Part shown: positions 6,039 through 12,892 of the stretch, in pieces
Layout of the letters: every line of letters begins with the position of its first letter
Position numbering within the stretch: the first letter of the stretch is position 1
Source: Acidimicrobiales bacterium
GTDB taxonomy: Bacteria; Actinomycetota; Acidimicrobiia; Acidimicrobiales; CADCSY01
Length of the DNA stretch: 13,327 nucleotides
Assembly: GCA_030447125.1 (NCBI GenBank)
Contig: JAUJLZ010000032.1
Location: 1 to 13,327 of the forward strand
Direction: 5' to 3'
The notes under the pieces: model-generated
The model's database searches: none
Told to the model about the DNA's origin: nothing
What the model saw: only the letters and a program-made list of their open reading frames with translations
Program-made: the position numbers and the translations under genes

Positions 6039-7187
6039 TTAGGGCAGGCAGCCGCGGGGGTTGCGGGGAGACCCTCCGTAGCGGGTCTCGAAGTGGACGT
6101 GGGGCCCGGTGGATCGCCCGGTGTTGCCCACGAAGCCGATGTTGTCGCCCTGGCCCACCGCTTGACCGTTCGACGCCGCCAACCGGCTCTGGTGGCCGTA
6201 GAGCGTGGTCAGACCACCACGGTGGGACAGGATGATCACGTTGCCGTAGCCACTCTGCACCCCGGAGAAGATCACCGTGCCGTCCTGCGCGGCGTAGATC
6301 GGGGTCCCGATGGGGGCGGCGATGTCGATGCCGGCGTGCAGCCGGCCCCAGCGGTTGCCGAACTCAGAGGTGACCCGGCCCCGGGTGGGGAAGATGCAAC
6401 CGCCTCCCCCGACGGTGCGATCGGCCGTCGCTCCCACGGAGCTGGCCACACCCGACCGGGCGGAGGCACGAGCCTCGGCCTCGGCGATGATGCGGGTGAG
6501 CTCCTCTTCGCTCTCCTCCTGGGCCTCGATCTCCTGGGACACCTCAGCTTGGCGGGTGTCCAGGTTGGCCACCAGCCGGGCCTGCTCGGAACGGGTCGCC
6601 TCCAGCTCGGCCAGACGGGCCTCGGTCTGGATGCGGCGCTCGTCGGCCTTGGCTGTGGCCACCGCCGCCTCGGCCCGGCGCCGCTCGAAGTCTTCGCGAG
6701 CGGCGTTGAGCTGGTCGATGACGTCCTCGTCGTTGGCGGTCACCTGCTCGAGCAGGGCCCGCTTGCGCGACGCCTCGGCGATGTCGCGGGACTGCACCAT
6801 CTCCCCCAGACCGTCGCTGGTGGGCCGGATGAAGGTCTCGACGGCCCGCTGGACCACGGCGTCGGTGAGGCCGTCGATCTGCGCACCGGTCTCGGCCATG
6901 GCTGCTTCGGCCTCAGCCACATCGCGCTCGGCTGCGGCCACGGCCTGGCGCGCCGCCTCCACCTCGCCCGACTGGGCATCGACCTGCTCGCTCAGCACGG
7001 CGATGGCGTCGAGGAGCTCGTTCTCGGACGCGGCCAGCCCGTCGAGCTCCTCGGCAAGCTGGGCCTGGCGGTCGCGGGCCTCTTTGCGGGCCGCTCGCGG
7101 ATCCTTCGCGGCGGCCCCGGCAGGGGCGACGTGCACCCCGAGCAGGGCGAGGAGGACGATCGCGAGCGTGGTCCTGGTCCTGGTCAT
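6039..7187 (-). CDS. Secreted M23 (LytM) peptidoglycan endopeptidase with long coiled coil
   Basis: From ATG 7187 the protein has 382 residues. Order: a signal peptide (hydrophobic ~8-25, likely cleavage after AGAAA), an Ala/Glu/Arg-rich coiled coil (~30-245), then a LytM domain (~263-380). The zinc ligands His284, Asp288 (RLHAGIDIA) and His365 (GPHVHFE) and the catalytic histidines His332 (YGHQS) and His363 are all present. It should therefore be an active metallo-endopeptidase cutting peptidoglycan cross-bridges, unlike EnvC/NlpD-type activators with degenerate sites. The overall plan resembles EnvC-like hydrolases controlled by FtsEX, but no ftsEX genes are nearby. The frame is open to GTG 7313, but that would put 42 residues before the signal peptide, so ATG 7187 is preferred despite a weak ribosome site. 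proC follows by 2 bases. Confidence 0.92.
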   Translation of the reverse strand: MTRTRTTLAIVLLALLGVHVAPAGAAAKDPRAARKEARDRQAQLAEELDGLAASENELLDAIAVLSEQVDAQSGEVEAARQAVAAAERDVAEAEAAMAETGAQIDGLTDAVVQRAVETFIRPTSDGLGEMVQSRDIAEASRKRALLEQVTANDEDVIDQLNAAREDFERRRAEAAVATAKADERRIQTEARLAELEATRSEQARLVANLDTRQAEVSQEIEAQEESEEELTRIIAEAEARASARSGVASSVGATADRTVGGGGCIFPTRGRVTSEFGNRWGRLHAGIDIAAPIGTPIYAAQDGTVIFSGVQSGYGNVIILSHRGGLTTLYGHQSRLAASNGQAVGQGDNIGFVGNTGRSTGPHVHFETRYGGSPRNPRGCLP

Positions 7188-7396
7188 GCGGTCGGCGCTC
7201 GTTGTTCTCTCCTGCACAGGGACGACGCCGCTTGGGCCGGACGGAGGTGATCGCGTCGTCGGGGCAAGCCGTGTCGGCGTGGGGAACCTGGGAGAACCGT
7301 AACAGGACCGCAATGCCCGTCGCCACTACCGGTAGGTGCCGGGCGGGCACCGGTGGTCCGTACCCACCTCACATGGCCATCGGCCCGGCCCTTGCG
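7188..7396 (-). other. Intergenic region upstream of the M23 gene, with hairpin
   Basis: No gene is supported in these 209 bases. GGTGCC-GGGCG-GGCACC (7335-7351) is a perfect 6-base stem flanked by two ACCGGT palindromes. It lies about 45 bases past the DUF732-like gene stop, so it may mark that transcript's end, although no T-tract follows. A TACGGT box closer to the M23 gene could be a -10 element but has no matching -35. I looked for a c-di-AMP (ydaO) riboswitch here and did not find its conserved blocks. Confidence 0.35.
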
Positions 7397-8005
7397 TCAA
7401 CTGTCGGCGTGCTCGGGACAGGTCGTGGCGACGGCGACATCGATGAACCGATCGATGCCTCCGGCGGTCGTCCCATCCTCCTCCAGCGCCCGATCGATGA
7501 TCTCTTGGCGACGGTAACCCTGGTCGAACGCGCTGCAGACCGCCTTGGCCAGGAGCACCTGCTGGTCGGCACTGGCCCTGGCCACCCCCTTCCCATCGAA
7601 CTCGTCCTCCACGTCGGCGGCCACGATGGCAGCGGGAGCGGCACCCGGCGAGGCTGGCCGCGCCTCCACGGCTTGGCGCGCGATCGGCGCTGCGCTGGAG
7701 GTTGCGCTCGCGTCGGAAGGCTCGCGACTCGCCTCGGGGGGCTCGCGGCCCGCCTCGGGGGGACGAGACCCTGGGTCCGCCTGCAGGTCGTGGGACGCAG
7801 CACGCGCCGTCGACGCAGGAGTGGACCCGAGCGAAGGCGGAGAAGGGAGAGCGGTGGGGCGGGGAGGTGGCGCGTCAAGCTCGGCGATCACAGCACTGAG
7901 CTTGGCGTCAGCCGTCGCTTCGATCGCCCCGGGTATGGCGACGACGACCCCGACGGTCGCCTGCAGGAAGGCGGCAGCGGCGAGCAGAGCGGTTCGGGGA
8001 GGCAT
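7397..8005 (-). CDS. Secreted DUF732-like protein with Pro/Glu-rich heptad repeats
   Basis: A 202-residue protein starting at ATG 8005 with AGGA 7 bases upstream. A signal peptide is visible (hydrophobic ~7-25, PPRTALLAAAAFLQATVGV). A Pro/Ser/Ala-rich, probably disordered linker follows (~45-135), including three heptads PPEAGRE-PPEASRE-PSDASAT at ~82-102. The C-terminal ~55 residues (LLAKAVCSAF to VAVATTCPEH) have two Cys (Cys157, Cys196) spaced as in DUF732, a small helical domain of actinobacterial exported proteins. There the Cys pair is expected to form a disulfide. Function is unknown. It lies between an MFS exporter and an M23 peptidase on the same strand. The frame is open far upstream into the MFS gene but that part is antisense-like shadow. 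Confidence 0.75.
   Translation of the reverse strand: MPPRTALLAAAAFLQATVGVVVAIPGAIEATADAKLSAVIAELDAPPPRPTALPSPPSLGSTPASTARAASHDLQADPGSRPPEAGREPPEASREPSDASATSSAAPIARQAVEARPASPGAAPAAIVAADVEDEFDGKGVARASADQQVLLAKAVCSAFDQGYRRQEIIDRALEEDGTTAGGIDRFIDVAVATTCPEHADS
7719..7760 (-). repeat. 21-base tandem repeat encoding heptads of the DUF732-like protein
   Basis: Two adjacent 21-base units (7719-7739 and 7740-7760) differ at two positions. Each encodes a seven-residue Pro/Glu/Arg/Ala/Ser heptad in the linker, so length change would stay in frame. Confidence 0.75.
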
Positions 8006-8115
8006 GGGGTCGTCCTGACGGTCGCTGGTGGTCAACGGGAGGACGCAGCGAGCGGGTGTGTCCCCACGTGCTCCTCTTCCTATCGGCCGGACCGGGCTCC
8101 GCCTTGAGCGCTGGC

Positions 8116-9381
8116 TCAGGTGTCGACGGTGTCGGGGTGGCCGCTGAGCACCTGGGCGACCAGCATGGCGAGCGCCAGGATCGCCCCGGCCACGAAGGTC
8201 CCGGGCGCGCCCAGTTGGCTGATGGCGAGGCCGGCAAGGACGGGACCAGCGGTCTGGCCGGTACGGACGCCGCCTACCCACACCGCCACCACCGCCCCCC
8301 GGCTGGACGCCGGCGCCGCCCCGGCCACGATGGCCTGGAGTGACGGGACGCTCACCCCCTCGCCGAACCCGTAGAGGAGGGTGCCGAGGACCACCACGGC
8401 CAGGACAGGGGCGCCGGCGATGATCGTGAAGGCCACGGCCAGCACCGCCGAGCCGGCGAGGATGAGGCGACGGGCGCCGAAGCGCTCGGTCAGGCGCCCG
8501 AGCGCCAGCGCCCCGACGGTGGCCGTCAAGGCCGGAACGCCGAGCACCACGCCCCGCACCGAGGCAGAAAGGCCGAACTCCTCGGCCAGGTACAGCGGCA
8601 GGGCCGTGAGCATCAGCCCGAAGATCAACACGAACAGCACGCTGCCGCTGGCTATGGCCGCCAACACCGGGGCCGAGCGCAAGTGGCCCAGTGCGTCGCG
8701 CAGTTGCTCGCCGATCCGGACGTCGCCTCGCGGCGAACGGTCCATGACCAGGGCGACGCCGACTGCGGTGACCAGCCCCAGCCAGTAGGGGGCGAAGGTC
8801 GCCCGCCACCCGGCCACGTCCGTCAGCACACCTCCGAGCGGAGGCAGGACGGCGAGGGAGATGGTGAGCACGGCCGAGTTCTGCCCGATCACCCGGGCTC
8901 GGTCGCTCCCGTGCCAGTGGTCGGCGATGACCACCACGGCGAGGTTGATGAGCCCGGCCGAGCCCACGCCTTGGACCAGGCGGGCGGCCAGCAGGAGGGA
9001 GAAGGAGGGGGCCAACCCGGACAGGCCGCCGAAGAGCCCAAAGGTGGCCAGGCAGGGGACCAGCACCTCCCGGCGTCCGTAGCGGTCGGCCAGCAGGCCG
9101 ATCAGCGGCGCCACCACCACCCCGGGCAACGTGGCCGCCGCCAGCACGAGCCCGGCCCGGCTCGGGGCGACGCCGAGGCCGTCGAGGATGTCAGGGATCG
9201 CCGGCGCGACCAGCGTGTTGGCCATGATGCCGGTGATGGTCACGGCGAAGATCAGGGCGCGCGGCGGTCTGCGCCGCTGAGCGGCCGGGCTGTCGAGGGG
9301 GGAGCCCGAGGGACCTGAGGACGATGCTCGTACTTCCCCGAACGAGGCCGGCCGTGGCTTCCCTCGGGCTCCTTCGCTCAC
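8116..9381 (-). CDS. MFS transporter, drug:H+ antiporter-like
   Basis: A 421-residue major facilitator with about 12 hydrophobic spans, beginning near residue 42 after a Ser/Pro/Arg-rich cytoplasmic N-terminus. Motif A is clear between spans 2 and 3 (GLLADRYGRR, 95-104), and a second degenerate copy lies mid-protein (GRLTERFGARR). LAVLPPLGGVLTDVAGWRATF in the fifth-span region is typical of multidrug or metabolite exporters of the DHA type. The substrate cannot be read from sequence. Start GTG 9381 has no good ribosome site, so the N-terminus is uncertain. The gene is 48 bases after mshA, with an A/T-rich probable terminator between, so it may be transcribed separately. Confidence 0.9.
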   Translation of the reverse strand: MSEGARGKPRPASFGEVRASSSGPSGSPLDSPAAQRRRPPRALIFAVTITGIMANTLVAPAIPDILDGLGVAPSRAGLVLAAATLPGVVVAPLIGLLADRYGRREVLVPCLATFGLFGGLSGLAPSFSLLLAARLVQGVGSAGLINLAVVVIADHWHGSDRARVIGQNSAVLTISLAVLPPLGGVLTDVAGWRATFAPYWLGLVTAVGVALVMDRSPRGDVRIGEQLRDALGHLRSAPVLAAIASGSVLFVLIFGLMLTALPLYLAEEFGLSASVRGVVLGVPALTATVGALALGRLTERFGARRLILAGSAVLAVAFTIIAGAPVLAVVVLGTLLYGFGEGVSVPSLQAIVAGAAPASSRGAVVAVWVGGVRTGQTAGPVLAGLAISQLGAPGTFVAGAILALAMLVAQVLSGHPDTVDT

Positions 9382-9403
9382 CCTAGATCAGGAGGTACAG
9401 GAA

Positions 9404-9432
9404 AAGCAATGAAAAAACTGCAAAAGCGCTAG
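9404..9432 (-). terminator. Possible weak terminator after mshA
   Basis: On the minus strand, the sequence over the mshA stop can fold GCA-GTG-CTAG-CGC with a 3-base bulge before TGC. It is followed by AGTTTTTTC and another TTTT. The stem is poor but the T-run is unusual for this GC-rich window. Confidence 0.35.
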
Positions 9433-10688
9433 CACTGCACGAGCTGACGTGCGGTGAGGTCGGCGTAGAGCCGCCGCAAGCGGGCGGCGGTGGTCGACCA
9501 CGTGTAGCCCCCGGCCCGCGCCGCGGCGGCGGATCCCAGGCAGGCGGCCAGGTCGGGGTCGTCGAGGACCTCGGCCACGCGATCGGCGTAAGCCCGTGGG
9601 TGTCGGTCCTCGACGAGGAAACCGCTGTGGCCGTGGTCCACCACGCTCCGTAGGCCGCCGACGGCGGCCGCCACCACCGGCCGGCCGCACGCCGCCGCCT
9701 CGAGGGCGACCAGGCCGAAGGATTCCGAGCGGCTGGGCACCAACACGACGTCGGCAGCGCGGTACCAGGTGGACAACACGTGGTGGGGCTGAGGCTCGAC
9801 GAAGCGAACCTGGCCGGCCAGGCCCAGGTCGTCGACGAGCTCCAGCACCCGAGCCAGCTCAGCCCTGCCATCGGCGCCGCTCGGACCCCCGACCACCACC
9901 AACTCGGCGTCGGCCCGGTCGAGCTCGGCCAGGGCGGCCACGGCGATGTCGAGGCCCTTGAGGGGCTGGATACGCCCCACGAACAACAGGACCGGGTGCT
10001 GGGCGGCGTGCTTCCCACCCACCGCCGAGATCCTCCCTGGCTCGGCCCAGCCCAGCGCCGCTCGGGCGCCGTCGCGGTCACCGGGGGAGAAGAAGGCATG
10101 GTCGACGCCAGGAGGGACGACCTCGATCCGCTCGGATGGGGCGTCGTAGTGGCGTCGCAGCTCCTCGGCCTCCTCGTCGCCGTTGGCGAGGATGGCATCG
10201 CTGCAGGCGATCGCCTCGGCCTCGGCCATGGCTCGCGGTTGGCCTCCGGCCTCGGCCACGAGGGCCTCGGCCTTGACTCGGGCCAGGGTGTGGAACGTCG
10301 ACACCAGTGGGAGCGACAGCCGGTGCTTGATGGCGTGGCCGGCCACGGCTGAGAGCCAGTAGTTGGCGTGGATGGCGTCGACGGGGCCCGATCGGTGGAT
10401 GTGCTCGACGACACCGTCGGTGAAGTCGCCGACAAGGGCGGGCAGCTCCTCTTTGGGCACGTCGGATCGGGGGCCGGCGTCGACGTGGACGACTCGAAAG
10501 CCGGGCTCGACCACGACCTCGGAGGCGAGGTCGTCGGCGCACGCCCGGGTGTAGACGTCGCAGTCGACTCCGGCCTGGGCCAGGGCGGAGACCAGCTCGC
10601 GCACGTAGACGTTCATCCCGCCGCTGTCGCCGACTCCCGGCTGGACCAGCGGCGACGTGTGGAACGAGAGCACCGCCAGCTTGCGCAC
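9429..10688 (-). CDS. mshA: D-inositol-3-phosphate glycosyltransferase (mycothiol synthesis)
   Basis: A 419-residue GT-B retaining glycosyltransferase of family GT4. MshA transfers N-acetylglucosamine from UDP-GlcNAc to 1L-myo-inositol-1-phosphate, the first committed step of mycothiol synthesis. The N-terminal SFHTSPLVQPGVGDSGGMNV is characteristic. Residues corresponding to those contacting inositol phosphate in Corynebacterium MshA are present: Lys79, Tyr110, Thr134 and Arg152. The UDP-binding Arg239 and Lys244 (VGRIQPLKG) and the ESFGLVALEAAACG motif are also present. Start GTG 10688 has AGGAGG at 10705-10700, 11 bases upstream, slightly long. It lies 48 bases after the HD-GYP gene. Other mycothiol genes are not in the window. 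Confidence 0.93.
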   Translation of the reverse strand: MRKLAVLSFHTSPLVQPGVGDSGGMNVYVRELVSALAQAGVDCDVYTRACADDLASEVVVEPGFRVVHVDAGPRSDVPKEELPALVGDFTDGVVEHIHRSGPVDAIHANYWLSAVAGHAIKHRLSLPLVSTFHTLARVKAEALVAEAGGQPRAMAEAEAIACSDAILANGDEEAEELRRHYDAPSERIEVVPPGVDHAFFSPGDRDGARAALGWAEPGRISAVGGKHAAQHPVLLFVGRIQPLKGLDIAVAALAELDRADAELVVVGGPSGADGRAELARVLELVDDLGLAGQVRFVEPQPHHVLSTWYRAADVVLVPSRSESFGLVALEAAACGRPVVAAAVGGLRSVVDHGHSGFLVEDRHPRAYADRVAEVLDDPDLAACLGSAAAARAGGYTWSTTAARLRRLYADLTARQLVQC

Positions 10689-10699
10689 GTGTGGGTCAA

Positions 10700-10705
10700 C
10701 CTCCT
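10700..10705 (-). promoter_or_regulatory. Ribosome-binding site of mshA
   Basis: A full AGGAGG on the minus strand, 11 bases before the GTG start. It is the only strong signal near the conserved N-terminus and supports that start. Confidence 0.6.
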
Positions 10706-10736
10706 CGGAGCAGTGGGGATTCCGCCGGCGGTGGGA

Positions 10737-11465
10737 TCAGGAGGCGTAGAGCACGGGGAGGCGCTCGATGAGAGGGAGGAAGACGGTGATCACCTCGGGA
10801 TCGAACTGGGTGCCGGCCATGCGCTCGAGCTCGGCGGCGGCCCGCTCCACGGCCATGGCCGGCCGGTAGGGGCGGTCGGTCGTCATGGCGTCGAAGGCGT
10901 CGACGATGCTGAAGGCCCGGGCGGGCAGCGGGATCTCTTCTCCCCTGAGGCGCTCGGGGTAGCCCGACCCGTCGAACATCTCGTGGTGGCAGCGCACGAT
11001 CTCCGCGGCCGTGGTCATGAAGGGGATGTTCTTCAGCATCTGATAGCCGATGACCGGGTGGGTACGCATGATCCGCCACTCGGCGGCGCTGAGGGGCCCG
11101 GGCTTGGACAGGATCCGTTCAGGGACACCGATCTTGCCGGCGTCGTGGAGCAGGAAGCCGAACTCGGCGTCGGGGTGATCGTCGGCCACGCCCAACTCCT
11201 GCATGAGGGCGACCCCATACGCCCGGCAGCGCTCCAGGTGCTGTCCCGTGTAGGCGTCTTTGGCTTCGACGACGAAGGCAAAGGAGCGGATGGTCTCGAG
11301 GTATGCCGTCTTGAGGGCAGCGAGCGCCGTCTCGAGCTGTTCGGCCCGCTCCTTTTGCACCCGGTACAGGCCACCGATCTCGGCGGCGAAGACCTGCAGT
11401 TGGGCCTCCAGGCCGTCGTGATCGGACGGGGCAGGAGACGGCCCCGGTTCAGACGGCAGGGTCAT
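10737..11465 (-). CDS. HD-GYP domain protein, probable c-di-GMP phosphodiesterase
   Basis: From ATG 11465 the protein has 242 residues. A short disordered start and a coiled coil (~17-58) precede an HD-GYP domain (~60-235). All metal ligands expected of the family are visible: His76, His107-Asp108 (LLHDAGKIG, with Lys111), His136, His160, His161 and Asp189. The signature HHEMFDGSGYP reads almost as the HHExxDGxGYP consensus. HD-GYP enzymes hydrolyse cyclic di-GMP to pGpG or GMP. There is no fused receiver. Instead a separate receiver protein is encoded just upstream and overlaps by 17 bases, so the pair looks like a split RpfG-type regulator. The frame remains open to 11567, but that N-terminus would be Pro/Ser-rich shadow sequence. 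An alternative cyclic dinucleotide (3',3'-cGAMP) substrate cannot be excluded. Confidence 0.9.
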   Translation of the reverse strand: MTLPSEPGPSPAPSDHDGLEAQLQVFAAEIGGLYRVQKERAEQLETALAALKTAYLETIRSFAFVVEAKDAYTGQHLERCRAYGVALMQELGVADDHPDAEFGFLLHDAGKIGVPERILSKPGPLSAAEWRIMRTHPVIGYQMLKNIPFMTTAAEIVRCHHEMFDGSGYPERLRGEEIPLPARAFSIVDAFDAMTTDRPYRPAMAVERAAAELERMAGTQFDPEVITVFLPLIERLPVLYAS

Positions 11466-11877
11466 CGGCGGAGAGCGCTTCGATGGCGTCGAGGAGCTCG
11501 ACGGCCGAGAACGGCTTGGCCAGGAAGGCGTCGGCACCGGCGGCGGCACTGGCGTCACGAGTGGCAAGGTCTTCGCGAGCGGTCAGCATCAACACCTTGG
11601 TGGTGCGATGGTCGATCTGGCGGCAGACCTCGATGCCGTCCATCCCCGGCATCATCACGTCGAGGACCAAGACGTTGGGGCGAAGGGGGCCGGCGGGAGC
11701 ATCCTCGGTGCCGGTGCCGGTCGTCCTCAGAAGCTCGAGGGCCGAAGGGCCGTCGGCCGCTTCGGCCACCTGGAAGTCGTCGGCCTCGAGCACGGCACGT
11801 ACGACTGCCCGCACCCGATCGTCGTCGTCGACCACCAGCACGGCTCGGCGGGGGCGAGCGGGCGACAGGCCAGTCAA
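11449..11877 (-). CDS. Receiver-domain response regulator coupled to HD-GYP gene
   Basis: A 142-residue single receiver: acidic pocket at Asp17-Asp20 (VVDDDDRV), phosphoacceptor Asp73 (VLDVMMPGMDG), Thr99 and Lys121-Pro122. A loop of about 14 residues (TTGTGTEDAPAG) is inserted before the phosphoacceptor strand. I chose TTG 11877 as start because it overlaps the stop of the rsiG-like gene (TTGA) and places the receiver strand about 12 residues from the N-terminus. The open frame extends back to GTG 11982 but that portion overlaps rsiG and is not receiver-like. Its end overlaps the HD-GYP gene by 17 bases. It probably controls the HD-GYP protein by phosphorylation-dependent contact. No histidine kinase is adjacent. 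Confidence 0.88.
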   Translation of the reverse strand: MTGLSPARPRRAVLVVDDDDRVRAVVRAVLEADDFQVAEAADGPSALELLRTTGTGTEDAPAGPLRPNVLVLDVMMPGMDGIEVCRQIDHRTTKVLMLTAREDLATRDASAAAGADAFLAKPFSAVELLDAIEALSADDPAV

Positions 11878-12407
11878 CGGAGCAGCGTCTCCACCGTCGC
11901 CTCGCCGGTGCGGTATCGGCGCACCACCTCGGCCTGCAGGGTGTCGATCCGCTCGTGGAGCCGACGACGGATGGCCGAGCACTCCGCCTCGAACTCGGCC
12001 AGGGCGTCGACCAGCGCCTCGAGCTCGTCGTCGGTCAGATGGGGCAGCGCCGCCATCACGTCGGGTCCGGCGATGGCGTCGAGCTCCGGGGTCTCGGCGT
12101 CGTCAGGTTCGGGGGCGAGCAACTGGGACAAGCGCCCGGTCCCCGGGCCGCGGGTGCGGGGCGAGAGGATCTCGCTCAGTTGGGCGACGATGCCCTCGGC
12201 GTCGAGCGGCTCGCCCCCTGACTCCCGGCGGCGACGCTCGTTGGCGACGATGTCGAGGCGCCCCTGGGCCATGCGCCGCTGGTAGGACAACGTCACCTCG
12301 ACACCCTGGAGCTCGGACCGGCGGGTGCGTAGGTCCACCATCGACAGCCCCGCAGGGTCGTTCTCTTGGTCGGAGTCGAGCACGTGCTCGAAGCGGGCCC
12401 GATCCAT
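11874..12407 (-). CDS. rsiG: RsiG-like c-di-GMP-dependent anti-sigma factor
   Basis: A 177-residue, mostly helical acidic/basic protein without membrane spans. Streptomyces RsiG binds c-di-GMP through two copies of E-x3-S-x2-R-x3-Q-x3-D on an antiparallel coiled coil and, when loaded, holds sigma WhiG inactive. The first copy is exact here: Glu37, Ser41, Arg44, Gln48, Asp52. The second, in the C-terminal helix, is Glu140, Ser144, Arg147, His151, Asp155, with Gln replaced by His. A Pro/Gly-rich linker (~83-105) separates the helices. No sigma gene is adjacent. It starts 9 bases after sodX and its stop overlaps the receiver start, so it is in one operon with the receiver and HD-GYP genes. Homologues are sometimes named aerial mycelium formation protein. 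Function as anti-sigma is by homology; the motif match is direct. Confidence 0.82.
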   Translation of the reverse strand: MDRARFEHVLDSDQENDPAGLSMVDLRTRRSELQGVEVTLSYQRRMAQGRLDIVANERRRRESGGEPLDAEGIVAQLSEILSPRTRGPGTGRLSQLLAPEPDDAETPELDAIAGPDVMAALPHLTDDELEALVDALAEFEAECSAIRRRLHERIDTLQAEVVRRYRTGEATVETLLR

Positions 12408-12416
12408 GTCCCGAGC

Positions 12417-12848
12417 CTACCCGAGCACCGCCGTCCGGTTCTCGGTGGAGGGCCGGGGGAGTCGACTCCGGCGATGGGGGGGCCAGTAGCGCCAGAGCAC
12501 ACGTCCGGTGACGAGGGCGGCGGGAACGGATCCGAAGGTCCGGCTATCGGTGCTGGCCCCTTGGTTGTCGCCGGCCAACTCGACCCGGCCGTCGGTGCTG
12601 ACCGACACGATCCGCTTGACCAGCACGCGAGAGGGCTGGCGAGGATCGGCGGCGGTGACGACGTCACCAGGTCGGAGCCGAAGACCTCGGATGGCCAGCA
12701 AGCGGTCGGCGGGCTGCAACCCGGGGGCCATGCTCCGGCCCTGCACCTCAACTCGCAGCAGGCGCCGGGAGGCGGTGGCGAAGAGGAGGATGGCGCCGGT
12801 GATGGATGCCAGGAGCCAGGGGTAGGGTCCCTGGTACGCCGTCCTCAT
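12417..12848 (-). CDS. sodX: Nickel-type superoxide dismutase maturation protease (signal peptidase S26 family)
   Basis: A 143-residue small signal-peptidase-like protein. One membrane span (~11-27) is followed by the catalytic Ser39 in GRSMAPGL, the general-base Lys78 in VLVKRI, and the GDN...S.DSR box (93-103). These are the S26 family landmarks with a short catalytic domain. It is encoded head-to-head with sodN, 44 bases apart. That supports assignment as SodX, which removes the SodN leader so that the new N-terminal His can bind nickel. A general LepB-type signal peptidase would be longer. The rsiG-like gene starts 9 bases after its stop. Confidence 0.92.
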   Translation of the reverse strand: MRTAYQGPYPWLLASITGAILLFATASRRLLRVEVQGRSMAPGLQPADRLLAIRGLRLRPGDVVTAADPRQPSRVLVKRIVSVSTDGRVELAGDNQGASTDSRTFGSVPAALVTGRVLWRYWPPHRRSRLPRPSTENRTAVLG

Positions 12849-12892
12849 GAAGGTGTACCTGTTCCGTGTAGTTGCCGACCAAGGAGCCCCGC
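12849..12892. promoter_or_regulatory. Compact divergent sodX/sodN regulatory region
   Basis: Only 44 bases separate the two starts. The region holds two direct copies of GTGTA (12853-12857 and 12866-12870, 13 bases apart) and the sodN ribosome site. No convincing -35/-10 pair was found on either strand. Promoters must overlap each other or the gene starts. Confidence 0.4.
12881..12886 (+). promoter_or_regulatory. Ribosome-binding site of sodN
   Basis: AAGGAG lies 6 bases before ATG 12893. It selects that ATG over an in-frame TTG seven codons upstream (12872), which is itself upstream of the site. Confidence 0.75.

Noticed and set aside
5898..7250. 450-codon plus-strand open frame
   Set aside because: It is antisense to the M23 peptidase, whose catalytic residues are all intact. 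The plus-strand product has no recognisable domain.
7188..7396. Possible c-di-AMP (ydaO-type) riboswitch before the M23 gene
   Set aside because: Such riboswitches precede cell-wall hydrolase genes in actinobacteria, but the conserved blocks were not found on the minus strand.
9409..9432. 7-codon plus-strand minicistron MKKLQKR with upstream AGGAGG
   Set aside because: The AGGAGG is 13 bases from the ATG and the peptide is antisense to the mshA end. A terminator-like T-tract for mshA is the simpler reading.
10368..12221. 617-codon plus-strand open frame
   Set aside because: It runs antisense to mshA, the HD-GYP, receiver and rsiG-like genes, all of which have clear family motifs. Its translation is low-complexity Gly/Arg/Val with no domain, as expected of a GC-rich shadow frame.
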